Part shown: positions 53,505 through 62,891 of the stretch, piece after piece
Numbering within the stretch: position 1 is the first letter of the stretch
How the letters are laid out: each line of letters opens with the position of its first letter
The notes under the pieces: generated by a model
Database searches by the model: none
The model's input: only the letters and a program-made list of their open reading frames with translations
What the model was told of the DNA's origin: nothing
Made by a program: the position numbers and the translations under genes
Assembly (NCBI RefSeq): GCF_000807775.2
Contig: NZ_CP047385.1
Location: 5,022,001 to 5,086,000, forward strand
Reading direction: 5' to 3'
Length of the DNA: 64,000 nt
Source: Pandoraea fibrosis
GTDB lineage: Bacteria > Pseudomonadota > Gammaproteobacteria > Burkholderiales > Burkholderiaceae

Positions 53505-55376
53505 TCAAGCCGCAGCGGGTGTGCCCGAGCCCTGCCCGCTGCCATGCCCCAGCCAGTCGAGCGCGCCCTCGCCTGCCGCCTCCCCGCCCGGCCCGGCGCG
53601 GCGTATCGCAACGCCGACGGCCAGCACATCGATGGCCGCGAGATGCAGAATGCGCGCAATCATCGTCACGTGAGCCCCCATCGTCTCGACGTGATCGTTC
53701 GGCAACACCAGCGTCGCCTTGCGCGCCAGCGGGGAGTTGCGGGCCGTAAGCGCGATGACCTTCGCGCCGCGCACCACCGCAATGTCGACAGCCTGGTTCA
53801 GGTCTGCCGAGCGTCCCGACGCGGAAATCGCGACCACGACATCGCCATCGCCCAGCAGCCCTGCCGACGCCTGCAACAGATATGGGTCGCCGTAGGCGAT
53901 CGTCGGCATGCCGAAACGGAAAAACTTGTAGTGGGCATCCTGCGCAATCACGCCGGAATTGCCCAGCCCGTAGAACTCGATGCGATGCGCGCCGTCGAGC
54001 AACGTGACGGCCGCCTCGACCGTTCGTGCGTCGAGATGCTCGCGCATCTGGAGAATCGACGACACGGTGTTGTCGAGCACCTTGGCGCTGAACTCCGCCG
54101 CCGAGTCGCCCACATGCACCTGCCCGTGACGCACCGGAAGCGTGCCGGTCAACGCACTCGCGAGCTTGAGTTTGAAGTCCGAAAGCCCCTGGCAACCGAG
54201 CTTGCGGCAAAAGCGAATGACCGTGGGCTGGCTCACCCGGGCCAGACGCGCGATCTCCGACACCGGCTCCGCGAGCAAAGCGCGTGGTTGCTTGAGCGTG
54301 AGTTCCGCCACACGTTGTTCGGCCGGACTGAGCCGGTCGCGCTGACGATGCAAACGATCGATCAACGCCCCCGCGCCCGCCGCATGCGTGCCGAGTTGTT
54401 CGGCAAGAATGGCGGACGTGCCGAGAAACGCCGGGTGATCCGCCGTGATGACATACGTCGGGATCTTCTTCAGATAGGCTTCGAACCGGCCCTTTGCCTC
54501 GAAGCGCTGTCGGAATGGCGAGTCTTCGAACAACTTGCCCAGCTTCGGGATCACACCACCGCCCAGATACACGCCGCCAACAGCGCCCAGCGACACGGCA
54601 ATATTGCCGGCCAGTGTGCCGAGCATCGCGCAAAAGCAATCGACCGTTTCGCGCGCGAGTGCGTCGCCCCCTTGCGCGAGCTTCACGATGGCGGGCGTCT
54701 CAAGTGGCTTCACCTCACGCCCCTCTCGCTGCGCCAGCGCTTGGTAGACGAGCGCCATGCCCGGCCCCGCCACAAGCCGTTCGAACGACACATGCGGGAA
54801 GTGCTTCCATGCGTAGCGCAATACGTCGATTTCGCGCTCGTCCGCCGGAGCGAACGTCGTATGGCCGCCCTCGCTGCCAAGCGCGATCCAGCGATCGCCC
54901 GCCGGGATCAGGCCCGACACGCCCACGCCCGTGCCCGGGCCGAGCAAACCGATCACGCCGTTGGGCTGCGGCTCGCCTTCGCCAACCTGCCGCTTCTGCG
55001 CATCGGAGAGGTAAGGCAGCGCCATCGCGAGCGCCGTGAAGTCGTTGACAACCAGCAAGGTCTCGAAGCCCAGCGCGCGCCGCGTCGCTTCGATGGAGAA
55101 GTGCCAGTCGCGATTCGTCATGCGAATCTCGTCGCCCTCGATCGGATTGGCTATCGCGATGGCGGCGTGCTGCACCGGCTCGGCGTGATCGGCCTCGTCG
55201 AGATAAGCACGGATGACGTCGAGAACGCCGGAATAATCGTCGCAGGCATAGTCACGGATCTCGGCCAGATCGCCGGGCGCCATTTCCAACGCGAACCGGG
55301 CGTTGGTACCCCCGATATCGGCCAGCAGTCGCGGGCCGCTCATGTGCGGCGGATTATTCCTCACTCCAGAAGACAT
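53505..55376 (-). CDS. Bifunctional glucokinase / HexR-type regulator
   Basis: A 623-residue fusion. Residues about 1-330 are a ROK-unlike bacterial glucokinase (Glk type): [12 protein letters not shown] phosphate motif near 20, [24 protein letters not shown] and [10 protein letters not shown]. Residues about 340-600 are HexR: an RpiR-type HTH ([21 protein letters not shown]) and a SIS sugar-phosphate domain ([25 protein letters not shown]). It phosphorylates glucose and, with KDPG as ligand in known HexR proteins, represses zwf/edd genes. Start at 55376 has AAGGAG. It overlaps pgl by 23 bp. Confidence 0.95.
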   Translation of the reverse strand: MSSGVRNNPPHMSGPRLLADIGGTNARFALEMAPGDLAEIRDYACDDYSGVLDVIRAYLDEADHAEPVQHAAIAIANPIEGDEIRMTNRDWHFSIEATRRALGFETLLVVNDFTALAMALPYLSDAQKRQVGEGEPQPNGVIGLLGPGTGVGVSGLIPAGDRWIALGSEGGHTTFAPADEREIDVLRYAWKHFPHVSFERLVAGPGMALVYQALAQREGREVKPLETPAIVKLAQGGDALARETVDCFCAMLGTLAGNIAVSLGAVGGVYLGGGVIPKLGKLFEDSPFRQRFEAKGRFEAYLKKIPTYVITADHPAFLGTSAILAEQLGTHAAGAGALIDRLHRQRDRLSPAEQRVAELTLKQPRALLAEPVSEIARLARVSQPTVIRFCRKLGCQGLSDFKLKLASALTGTLPVRHGQVHVGDSAAEFSAKVLDNTVSSILQMREHLDARTVEAAVTLLDGAHRIEFYGLGNSGVIAQDAHYKFFRFGMPTIAYGDPYLLQASAGLLGDGDVVVAISASGRSADLNQAVDIAVVRGAKVIALTARNSPLARKATLVLPNDHVETMGAHVTMIARILHLAAIDVLAVGVAIRRAGPGGEAAGEGALDWLGHGSGQGSGTPAAA

Positions 55377-56031
55377 CGATCTTTACTCCTTCATGGTGGA
55401 TCAGCCGGGAGATGGCGTTGTCCTGTTCCTCGGTTTGCGCAGCTTCGAGCACTTCGCGTTTGGCCGGGCCCTGAATCTGCAAAATGAGACGCTCGCACGC
55501 CGCCAGTGCCGTGAGCGACCACGACACGCGCAGATGCGGTGCGTGCTGCGGCTGTACGAGCACGAACTTGCGGCGCGTGGTGATGGCGTCGTGCCATTGC
55601 GGCGCGTCGGCAAATAGCGATGCGGTATGGCCGTCTTCGCCCATGCCGAGCACGCACACTTGCGGCACGCCGTGCGTCCAGGTGTCGTTGAGCGTTTGCA
55701 CTTGCAGCGCGGCATCCGTCGTGGTGTCGACGAGCGGCAACCATTGCGCGCCCGTGGCGCCCGGCAGCAGCGTCTCCGAGACCAGCCGGGCGTTGCTCTC
55801 GGCATGCGTGGGCGGCAACCACCGGTCGTCGACGAGCGTGACGGCAATGTCTCGCCATGCCACCGGCAGACGCGCCAGTTGCGAGAGAAATGCCTTGGGA
55901 CTTGTGCCCCCCGACACGGCGAGCAACGCGCGCGGGCGAATGGTCAGGGCCTCATCGAGCCCGGCAACGACAGCGTTGGCGAGCGCCTGCGCCTGTGCTT
56001 CGCGCGTGGGGAAAATGCGCCAGTGAATCAT
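55354..56031 (-). CDS. pgl: 6-phosphogluconolactonase
   Basis: A 225-residue enzyme that hydrolyses 6-phosphogluconolactone to 6-phosphogluconate. It has the [29 protein letters not shown] and [12 protein letters not shown] motifs of the family. GGAGG precedes the ATG at 56031; an earlier in-frame start would overlap zwf and has no ribosome site. It lies between zwf and glk-hexR in one operon with 74 bp to zwf. Confidence 0.95.
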   Translation of the reverse strand: MIHWRIFPTREAQAQALANAVVAGLDEALTIRPRALLAVSGGTSPKAFLSQLARLPVAWRDIAVTLVDDRWLPPTHAESNARLVSETLLPGATGAQWLPLVDTTTDAALQVQTLNDTWTHGVPQVCVLGMGEDGHTASLFADAPQWHDAITTRRKFVLVQPQHAPHLRVSWSLTALAACERLILQIQGPAKREVLEAAQTEEQDNAISRLIHHEGVKIDVFWSEE

Positions 56032-56105
56032 GCGTGTCTGCCTCCGTTTCCTTGGCTGCGGACTGGCTGCGCCGGACGGATCGATCCCTCGCCCGGCGCG
56101 CCGTC

Positions 56106-57581
56106 TCAATTGTCTTCTTCGACCCAGCTCGTGCCGTACTGCGCCAGCAATGCGCTGGCGGCGGGCGGCCCCCAGGTGCCGGCGGCGTAGCGCTTCGGCC
56201 CCTTGTGCTGACGCGACCAATACGCCTGGATCGGCGCGACCCAACGCCACGCCTGCTCCTGCTCGTCGCGGCGAACGAAGAGCGCGAGACGTCCGTTGAT
56301 GACGTCGAGCAGCAACCGCTCATACGCATCCATCCTGTGCCCCTTGAAGAACTGATCGAACGCCAGATCAAGGTGGACCGATTGCAGGGTCATGCCCTCG
56401 CCCGGCAGCTTCGCCAGACAGTAGAGACGGATGGATTCATTCGGCTGAAGGCGAATGACCAGACGATTGGCGCCGGGGTGTGCCGTGGCTTCGCCCAACA
56501 GCGGATAAGGGGTTGCACGATAGTTGACGACGATCTCCGCCACACGCTCGCCGAGGCGCTTGCCCGTGCGCAGAAAGAACGGCACGCCCGCCCAGCGCCA
56601 GTTGTCGATTTCGGCCTTGAGGGCGACGAACGTTTCGGTCTGACTGTCAGGCGGCACGCCCGGTTCGTCCACATAGGCCGGCACCGCCGACTTGTCGATG
56701 GCACCGCCGCCGTACTGACCTCGCACCACGTTGCGGGCCACCGTTTCGTCATCGAGCGGGCGCAGCGAGCGCAATACGCGCAGCTTCTCGTCGCGCACCG
56801 CGTCGGCGTCCATCGACAGCGGCGGCTCCATTGCCACGATGGCCAGCAGTTGCAGCAAATGGTTCTGCACCATATCGCGCAACGCACCGGTCTGCTCGTA
56901 GAACTCGCCGCGTCCCTCCACACCGATGGCCTCGGCGATCGTGATCTGAATGCTCTCGATCAACTCGCGCCGCCACAACGGCTCGAAGATCGCGTTCCCG
57001 AAGCGCAGTGCCAGCAGGTTCTGCACCGCCTCTTTCCCGAGGTAGTGATCGATGCGATAGATCTGATCCTCCCGGAAGCTCGCGCCCACCGCATCGTTGA
57101 TGGCCACCGAGGACGCCAGATCGTGCCCGAGTGGCTTTTCCAGCACGATGCGGCTGTTGTCGTTGAGCTTGGCGCTGCGCAGCCCTTCGCAAATCGGGAT
57201 GAACAGCGAGGGGCCCGTCGCCAGATAGAAGATGCGCACGCCCTTGCGCTGGGACAGACGCTCGGCCAGCGCGTCGAATTCCTCCGTGCGGCCGAGGTCG
57301 AGCGGCATGTAGTCGATGGTGGCGAGAAAACGCTTCCAGGCATCCTCGTCCCAGACGTCGGGCTTGATGTGCACCCGCGCATGTTCCTCGCACCACGCAC
57401 GGTACGACGCAGCATCCATCGGCTTGCGGGAGATGGCCAGAATGTGGCCGGTATCGGTGGCGGCGTCCGAGCCCAACTGGCCCGTGCGGAACGCCCGGAA
57501 CAGCGCTGGCAGCACTTTACGCAGCGACAAATCGCCGGTAGCGCCGAACAACACAAAGGTATAGGGTGAAGGCGTGTTCAT
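56106..57581 (-). CDS. zwf: Glucose-6-phosphate 1-dehydrogenase
   Basis: A 491-residue enzyme, the first oxidative step from glucose 6-phosphate, using NADP+ (or NAD+). N-terminal dinucleotide motif VLFGATGDLSLRKVLPAL; catalytic motif IDHYLGKEAVQN near residue 185. Start at 57581 (MNTPSPYTF) gives the normal family length; longer in-frame starts would add 35 residues. The HexR operator at 57692-57706 lies about 110 bp upstream. It heads the zwf-pgl-glk/hexR operon. Confidence 0.96.
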   Translation of the reverse strand: MNTPSPYTFVLFGATGDLSLRKVLPALFRAFRTGQLGSDAATDTGHILAISRKPMDAASYRAWCEEHARVHIKPDVWDEDAWKRFLATIDYMPLDLGRTEEFDALAERLSQRKGVRIFYLATGPSLFIPICEGLRSAKLNDNSRIVLEKPLGHDLASSVAINDAVGASFREDQIYRIDHYLGKEAVQNLLALRFGNAIFEPLWRRELIESIQITIAEAIGVEGRGEFYEQTGALRDMVQNHLLQLLAIVAMEPPLSMDADAVRDEKLRVLRSLRPLDDETVARNVVRGQYGGGAIDKSAVPAYVDEPGVPPDSQTETFVALKAEIDNWRWAGVPFFLRTGKRLGERVAEIVVNYRATPYPLLGEATAHPGANRLVIRLQPNESIRLYCLAKLPGEGMTLQSVHLDLAFDQFFKGHRMDAYERLLLDVINGRLALFVRRDEQEQAWRWVAPIQAYWSRQHKGPKRYAAGTWGPPAASALLAQYGTSWVEEDN

Positions 57582-57691
57582 AGAGAGCGTGGACTCCGTG
57601 CGACCGGCGCTCTTCATCGACACCACCTGACGACGACCGAACTTGGCAGGCATTCGGATGTCACTGAAGAAGCGCAACTTTGACACTGCAT

Positions 57692-57706
57692 TGTAGTTTA
57701 ACTACA
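57692..57706. promoter_or_regulatory. HexR operator between zwf and edd
   Basis: TGTAGTTTAACTACA: perfect 7-bp arms around one base. It matches the published proteobacterial HexR consensus TGTARTWWWAYTACA at every position. It lies in the 280-bp gap between the divergent zwf operon and edd, so HexR (the C-terminal part of the glucokinase fusion) can control both directions. Confidence 0.88.
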
Positions 57707-57861
57707 CTTCGAATCAACAAAATCTCGTGCTTTGACTACATCATCCGTCGATGATTTAGGACAGGGCAGCTTGTCACGCCAGCATGCGAACGGTGCCGCA
57801 GGCCGCACACGTGTCAGTCGCGTCATCCGCATCGGGCAACCCACAACGTCCCGGAATCACC

Positions 57862-59709
57862 ATGACCCAGTCTTCGCAAAACGTGTCGCTGCATCCGGTG
57901 GTACAACGCGTGACCGAGCGCCTCATCGAGCGCAGCCGGTCGTCCCGTCAGGCGTATCTGGAAGGGGTCGCCCGCGCCACGCAAGGGCAGCCGGGGCGCG
58001 AGAAGCTGGGCTGCGCCAATCTCGCCCACGCGCTGGCCGCCGCTCCCGCCGACGATCGGCTCAAGATCCGCTCCGAGCGCACGCCCAATATCGGCATCGT
58101 GACCGCCTACAACGATATGCTTTCGGCGCACGCACCGTTCGTCGAGTTCCCCGACATCATCAAATCCGCGGCCCGCGCCCACGGGGCAAGCGCGCAGGTC
58201 GCAGGCGGCGTGCCCGCGATGTGCGATGGCGTAACGCAGGGCTACGCGGGGATGGAACTGTCGCTGTTCTCGCGCGACGTGATCGCCATGGCCTCGATCG
58301 TGGCGCTCTCGCATCAGATGTTCGACGCCGCCATGTTCCTCGGCGTGTGTGACAAGATCGTGCCGGGACTCGTGATCGCCGCACAAGCGTTCGGTCACCT
58401 GCCTGCCGTGTTCGCGCCGGCCGGGCCGATGCCCTCGGGGCTGCCCAACGACGAGAAGTCGCGCATCCGGCAGGAATATGCCGCCGGACGTATCACGCGT
58501 GCCGCACTGCTCGACGCGGAACTCGCCGCGTATCACACGGAAGGCACCTGCACGTTCTACGGCACGGCCAACAGCAATCAAATGCTCATGGAGTTCATGG
58601 GGTTGCATCTGCCGGGCGCGTCGTTCATCAATCCGCATACGCCGTTGCGTCACGCGCTGACGCAGGCCGCGACCGCACGCGCCGTGGCGTTGGCGAAGTC
58701 CGGCATCAATACGTCTCACATTCTCGATGAGCGGGCGTTCGTCAACGGCGTTGTCGGTTTGCTCGCCACGGGCGGGTCGACCAACCATACGCTGCACCTT
58801 GTCGCCATGGCGCATGCGGGCGGCATTCTGCTCGACTGGCAGGACTTTTCCGATCTGTCCGACGTCACACCGATGCTCGCGCACGTCTATCCGAGCGGCA
58901 AGGCCGATGTGAATCAGTTCCATGCGGCGGGTGGCCTGAATTTCCTGATCCGCGAACTGCTCGACGCCGGCTTCCTGCACAACGACGTCACTACCGTCAT
59001 GGGTCGCGGTCTGCGCGCGTACACGCAGGAAGCCTTCCTGCGCGACGACGTGCTCTCCTGGCAAGACGCGCCCAAGGACAGCCTCGACGAGAACATCGTG
59101 CGGCCAGCGTCCCGGCCATTCGCTCGCGAAGGCGGCTTGCGCATGCTGGAGGGCAATCTCGGACGCGCAGTCATCAAGTCGTCTGCCGTCAAACCGGAAC
59201 ATCAGACGGTACGCGCCCCGGCGCGCGTGTTCTCCGATCAGGAGTCGGCACAAGCCGCGTTCCAGGCCGGAGAATTGACGCGCGATGTCGTCGTCGTGGT
59301 GCGTTTCCAGGGACCGCGCGCCAATGGCATGCCCGAGTTGCACAAGCTCATGCCGATGCTCGGCCTGCTTCAGGACGAAGGTCACCATGTGGCGCTCGTG
59401 ACCGACGGGCGAATGTCCGGGGCGTCGGGTAAGGTGCCGGCGGCCATTCATCTGTCGCCGGAAGCCGAGCAAGGCGGCATGCTCGCGCGGGTGCAGGATG
59501 GCGACATCATCGTCATCGACTGCGAGAAGAATCTGCTGCATTGCGAGGTCGACGACACCACGCTCGCCGCGCGTACCCCGGAGCCGATGCCCCAACGGCC
59601 GTTCGATCCGTGGCGCAACGTATTCCGGCTCTTCCGCGACAATGTCGGCGCCGCGCCACACGGCGCTTGCGTGCTGTTCAACGACGCGGAATATCCCCCG
59701 TCGCGCTGA
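57862..59709 (+). CDS. edd: Phosphogluconate dehydratase
   Basis: A 615-residue IlvD/Edd-family dehydratase: 6-phosphogluconate to 2-keto-3-deoxy-6-phosphogluconate. The cysteines in AMCDGVTQG, GTCTFYGTANSNQM and VIDCEKNLL are those used for the Fe-S cluster and active site. ATG at 57862 gives family length (about 605-615). Divergent from zwf. The partner KDPG aldolase gene eda is not found within this window. Confidence 0.95.
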   Translation: MTQSSQNVSLHPVVQRVTERLIERSRSSRQAYLEGVARATQGQPGREKLGCANLAHALAAAPADDRLKIRSERTPNIGIVTAYNDMLSAHAPFVEFPDIIKSAARAHGASAQVAGGVPAMCDGVTQGYAGMELSLFSRDVIAMASIVALSHQMFDAAMFLGVCDKIVPGLVIAAQAFGHLPAVFAPAGPMPSGLPNDEKSRIRQEYAAGRITRAALLDAELAAYHTEGTCTFYGTANSNQMLMEFMGLHLPGASFINPHTPLRHALTQAATARAVALAKSGINTSHILDERAFVNGVVGLLATGGSTNHTLHLVAMAHAGGILLDWQDFSDLSDVTPMLAHVYPSGKADVNQFHAAGGLNFLIRELLDAGFLHNDVTTVMGRGLRAYTQEAFLRDDVLSWQDAPKDSLDENIVRPASRPFAREGGLRMLEGNLGRAVIKSSAVKPEHQTVRAPARVFSDQESAQAAFQAGELTRDVVVVVRFQGPRANGMPELHKLMPMLGLLQDEGHHVALVTDGRMSGASGKVPAAIHLSPEAEQGGMLARVQDGDIIVIDCEKNLLHCEVDDTTLAARTPEPMPQRPFDPWRNVFRLFRDNVGAAPHGACVLFNDAEYPPSR

Positions 59710-59750
59710 CAGGCAGCGCCGCCATTCTGCCGCTTCCCCGTCGGGCATCG

Positions 59751-59776
59751 GGCGTCAAAATCTTGACGCCTTTTTT
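59751..59776 (+). terminator. Rho-independent terminator after edd
   Basis: GGCGTCAA and TTGACGCC (perfect 8-bp arms, 4-nt loop AATC) followed by six T, 42 bp after the edd stop. Confidence 0.93.
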
Positions 59777-59834
59777 ATCTGCGCGTCCCTAGACTGGCCT
59801 CGTTGTCACTCCTGTCGTCAATCGACACGTTGCC

Positions 59835-60299
59835 ATGCCTACCCTCGCTCAGCGCGCCAGCCTTGAACCTCCCGATGTCAGCGGGGCTTCGGCCGACGCG
59901 CTCCATGCCCACGGCACAGCGCCCGCCCCTGCGGCGCGCGCTTCGGTCACCGCGACCGGCACCACCATCGCCGCCACGCCGGCGAGTACGCAGACCTTTC
60001 CCCCGCCCGACGCGTTCGCGACACCGCGGCAACGCAATCGACATATGCCTCGCGTTCGACTCGACGCGACGCTCGACATCACGCTCAGCCGCGCTGCCGT
60101 CTCTACGCTCGCCGTCACCCTCGCGATGAGCCTGCCGCTGCCATGGCGCGTCGAGACGATCCGCCCGATCCGGCGCGATACGGCGGCGGTGGTGTCGATC
60201 GCGCTGCCGCGTATCGAAGCCTCGCGGGCCATGCACGTCGTCATGCAATCGTTGCCGGAAGCCGAGTTCGGCGCGTTGCGTCTGCGCCCGGCCGTCTGA
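59835..60299 (+). CDS. Hypothetical protein
   Basis: A 154-residue frame. The first 65 residues are rich in A, P, T and low complexity; residues about 70-154 look folded (LDATLDITLSRAAVS, VVSIALPRIEASRAMHVVM), with GC3-rich codons. No recognised family; the C-terminal part has the alternation of a small alpha/beta domain. No ribosome site is visible at either the 59835 or the 60045 start. It may be real; call is tentative. Confidence 0.42.
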   Translation: MPTLAQRASLEPPDVSGASADALHAHGTAPAPAARASVTATGTTIAATPASTQTFPPPDAFATPRQRNRHMPRVRLDATLDITLSRAAVSTLAVTLAMSLPLPWRVETIRPIRRDTAAVVSIALPRIEASRAMHVVMQSLPEAEFGALRLRPAV

Positions 60300-60385
60300 G
60301 CGACCGACGTGTCGTGCGTGTCCGACGCTCGCCCGATGCCTCCGATGCTTGTTGCGTCCCCCAGTCAACTTTGCTCCGCCCCGTT

Positions 60386-61267
60386 ATGAACACAGCCATC
60401 TTCGAAGGCGTGTGGATTCCACTCGTCACGCCCATGACCGGCGCCAATGGCGCGCAGATCGATCGCAACGCCTTCGCGCGCCTGGTCGACTACTACCTCG
60501 CTGCGGGCGTGAACGGCCTCGTCGTGGCCGGCACCACCGGTGAAGGCACACTGCTGGACGACGACGAACGTCGCTGGCTCGTCGAGACTGCGTGCCATCT
60601 CGCCCATGGGCACGCTCCGGTAATGGCCGGTGTCGGTGCCGCCGATACGGCCAATGCCGCCCATCAGATCCGCAGCCTCGAGGATCTGCCGCTGGCCGGA
60701 TATCTCGTGCCGCCGCCCTACTATCTGCGTCCGTCGCAGGAGGGCATTCTCTGGCATTACCGAACGCTGGCGGCCGGCACACGTAAGCCGCTCGTGCTCT
60801 ACAACGTGCCGCTGCGCACGGGCGTAACGCTGGGCGTGGAGACGATCCGCGAATTGGCGTCGCACGACGCGTTCGCAGCGATCAAGGAATGCGACGCGCA
60901 CCCGCTTCTGCACCTGCCGTCGCAGGTCACGATGCGCGTGCTGTGCGGCGACGACATGCAGTTGCTGGCGGCTCTGCAAGCGGGGGCAGCGGGGTGCATT
61001 TCGGCCGCCGCTCACGTGCGGCCGGACCTCTACCTGAAGCTGTTCCGCTACGTGCGCGACGGCGACATGTCGCACGCGACGACGCTCTTCAACGGCATGA
61101 AGCCGCTCATTCGCCGATTGTTCTCGGAGCCGAATCCGGTGGCGATCAAAGCCGCACTGGCGTCGCTGGGGTTGTGTGCGGAGACGGTTCGCCGCCCGCT
61201 CATGCCTTGCTCACCGATGCTTCGCAAAGAGCTCGACGCCCAACTCGAAGTGACGATGGCGTTCTGA
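60386..61267 (+). CDS. DapA/NAL-family aldolase (dihydrodipicolinate-synthase-like)
   Basis: A 293-residue TIM-barrel class I aldolase. The Schiff-base lysine is in AAIKECDA, near residue 162; the YNVPLRTG tyrosine/arginine site and the AGTTGEG threonines are conserved. The family covers dihydrodipicolinate synthase, N-acetylneuraminate lyase and KDG aldolases, and this sequence is consistent with dihydrodipicolinate synthase (dapA) by the R in YNVPLRTG. It lies 676 bp after edd, so a keto-deoxy-sugar aldolase role cannot be excluded. Confidence 0.85.
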   Translation: MNTAIFEGVWIPLVTPMTGANGAQIDRNAFARLVDYYLAAGVNGLVVAGTTGEGTLLDDDERRWLVETACHLAHGHAPVMAGVGAADTANAAHQIRSLEDLPLAGYLVPPPYYLRPSQEGILWHYRTLAAGTRKPLVLYNVPLRTGVTLGVETIRELASHDAFAAIKECDAHPLLHLPSQVTMRVLCGDDMQLLAALQAGAAGCISAAAHVRPDLYLKLFRYVRDGDMSHATTLFNGMKPLIRRLFSEPNPVAIKAALASLGLCAETVRRPLMPCSPMLRKELDAQLEVTMAF

Positions 61268-61332
61268 ATTCGGTCTGTGCATCAAAACGTGCATGGCCTC
61301 CCCCCGCCAGCCTTCACGACAGGACACCCGTT

Positions 61333-61860
61333 ATGGATGACATCGAACAGCGTCACCGCACCGTCGCCCGCCTGCTCATCAAGCTCTCGGGCACCACACT
61401 GGCCCGGCTTGCCTATGCCACCGGCATCACCGGCAATACGATTTCGCGCTGGGTGCACGGCGATCACTGCGCGTTGGGGCCACAAGGCCGCGAGAAGCTT
61501 TTCGCGGCGCTCGGGGCCTACAGCGACGGCACCCACGTGCGATTCGCACCGCGTGCGACCGGTGCCGCACAGCCGGTGTTTCAGATCAACGGACTGGTGC
61601 AGGCGGAGCGCTTCGCCACGCTCGCGGCGCTGACGTTGACGCAGTTCGTTGCCGCGAGAGAGACGTGCCAGGGAAAAACGCTCGTGAGTCTCGTCACCGA
61701 TATCACCGGGCAGACCACGGCATTGCTCGTCGGCACGCGCGAGGCGCTCGACGAGTTGTATGCGGAACTGGGCATTGCCGTCTCGCCGAAACGCCGTTTG
61801 GAGGCGGGACTCCGCGCTCGCGCTTCAGGCAATGACGCGGCGCGTCTACACTCGAACTGA
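61333..61860 (+). CDS. Helix-turn-helix protein
   Basis: A 175-residue protein. About residues 20-60 form a helix-turn-helix (TLARLAYATGITGNTISRWVHG), like that of lambda/XRE-type repressors. The second half has no motif. The ATG at 61333 begins the sequence MDDIEQRH. It follows the DapA-like gene by 65 bp in the same direction and may control nearby genes. Confidence 0.75.
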   Translation: MDDIEQRHRTVARLLIKLSGTTLARLAYATGITGNTISRWVHGDHCALGPQGREKLFAALGAYSDGTHVRFAPRATGAAQPVFQINGLVQAERFATLAALTLTQFVAARETCQGKTLVSLVTDITGQTTALLVGTREALDELYAELGIAVSPKRRLEAGLRARASGNDAARLHSN

Positions 61861-61932
61861 ACGAAATTCGCGTAGCGAAGCGCCGCTATCCGGCGATCCA
61901 TTTTTGGCCCCCCGTCAACGATGGAGCGTGTC

Positions 61933-62436
61933 ATGACGACAGATCGCATCAACAAACGCATGAAGGTATATGCCGCGCAAGGCTGGCAGGACACGGGGTA
62001 CAGGATCGGCGCGCAGTCTGCACCGAAGGTGATCCTGCGCGCCTCGGGCGAATGGTGCACCAACACGGACGACCGCAGGTTCGGACGCCGCGATGCCGAC
62101 GGCCGCACGCCGAACTCCGGCGCCACGTATCTGCACAAAGTTTCGGGCGACGATGAGTATCCGTATCACGGATCGGATGCGCTGATGGGGCAATTGGTCG
62201 GGCGCTTCGGCAAGGACGGACAGCCGTTCCTTATCGGGAAGCACAAGTCGTTCCGTGTGGAAGGGATGCCCTCGGACGTGTCGTTATGGCTGTGCTGCAA
62301 CGATCCACTGGATAGCGCGAAACGTAACAACGACGGCGCGCTGGACGTCACACTCGAACTCGACGACGCCCGCGACGTCTTCGCGCCCAGAAGCCAGCAC
62401 TTCGACCGGCCGTCGGGGACTTGGGTGGACGATTGA
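61933..62436 (+). CDS. LecA/PA-I-like lectin-domain protein
   Basis: A 167-residue single-domain protein with no signal peptide. It has the features of the PA-I galactophilic lectin (LecA) fold: WQDTGYRI, RASGEWCTN, GRFGKDGQPFLIGKH, and a late NNDGALDVTLEL segment where LecA uses asparagines for Ca2+ and galactose. GGAG lies six bases before the ATG at 61933. Overall similarity is limited, so carbohydrate binding is an inference. It stands alone with 72 bp to the gene upstream. Confidence 0.68.
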   Translation: MTTDRINKRMKVYAAQGWQDTGYRIGAQSAPKVILRASGEWCTNTDDRRFGRRDADGRTPNSGATYLHKVSGDDEYPYHGSDALMGQLVGRFGKDGQPFLIGKHKSFRVEGMPSDVSLWLCCNDPLDSAKRNNDGALDVTLELDDARDVFAPRSQHFDRPSGTWVDD

Positions 62437-62891
62437 GGAAGTGCCCCGCAAGTAACGTTCCACCTATCGGCGGCGCCCGGCGCGCCGCCGGGCTTCGCGG
62501 GACTGCATGCCGTGCCGCGTGGAATGACCTAAGTCATGCGAAGTTGCTCGATCCAAACGGGTGTCGGTCCTTCCTCGGTGCCGCATCTAACACCGCAAAC
62601 CAGATCAAAACCCGGATCTCCAGGCCATCACTCATGTAGACGGACCTGCCAGAGTTTGGACTGTGACCTACGAGCAAAGCGCTTGCTACATCGGGTTCTT
62701 TCCGAATTTCACGGTCTCCGCCGGGGTGGCGTGCTCTGCGACACTCCATTGAATTTTAACGGTGCAGGCTTCATCGACCGAACTCCCGATCTAGCCAACA
62801 ACGCGCGCGAGGTCCATCTAAATGGATTTGTCGTTGAGGATAGGCGCTACATGCGTAAATGTAGCGCTGCCGCTACGCAAAGCGAGCCGTC
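62437..62891. other. 455-bp spacer without a supported gene
   Basis: Several short open frames on both strands lack ribosome sites and resemble nothing. Near its left end a GC-rich stem (GCCCGGCG with partial complement around 62475-62495) may end transcription of the lectin gene. Base composition drops toward the MFS gene, suggesting a boundary of older transferred DNA. Confidence 0.35.

Noticed and set aside
57823-59748. A 641-residue open frame on the opposite strand of edd
   Set aside because: Mirror frame caused by GC3 bias; no protein family, and edd fits fully on the plus strand.
60143-60385. Longer in-frame start for the DapA-like protein
   Set aside because: The extension overlaps the hypothetical gene at 59835 and lacks similarity; the ATG at 60386 starts at the family's normal N-terminus.
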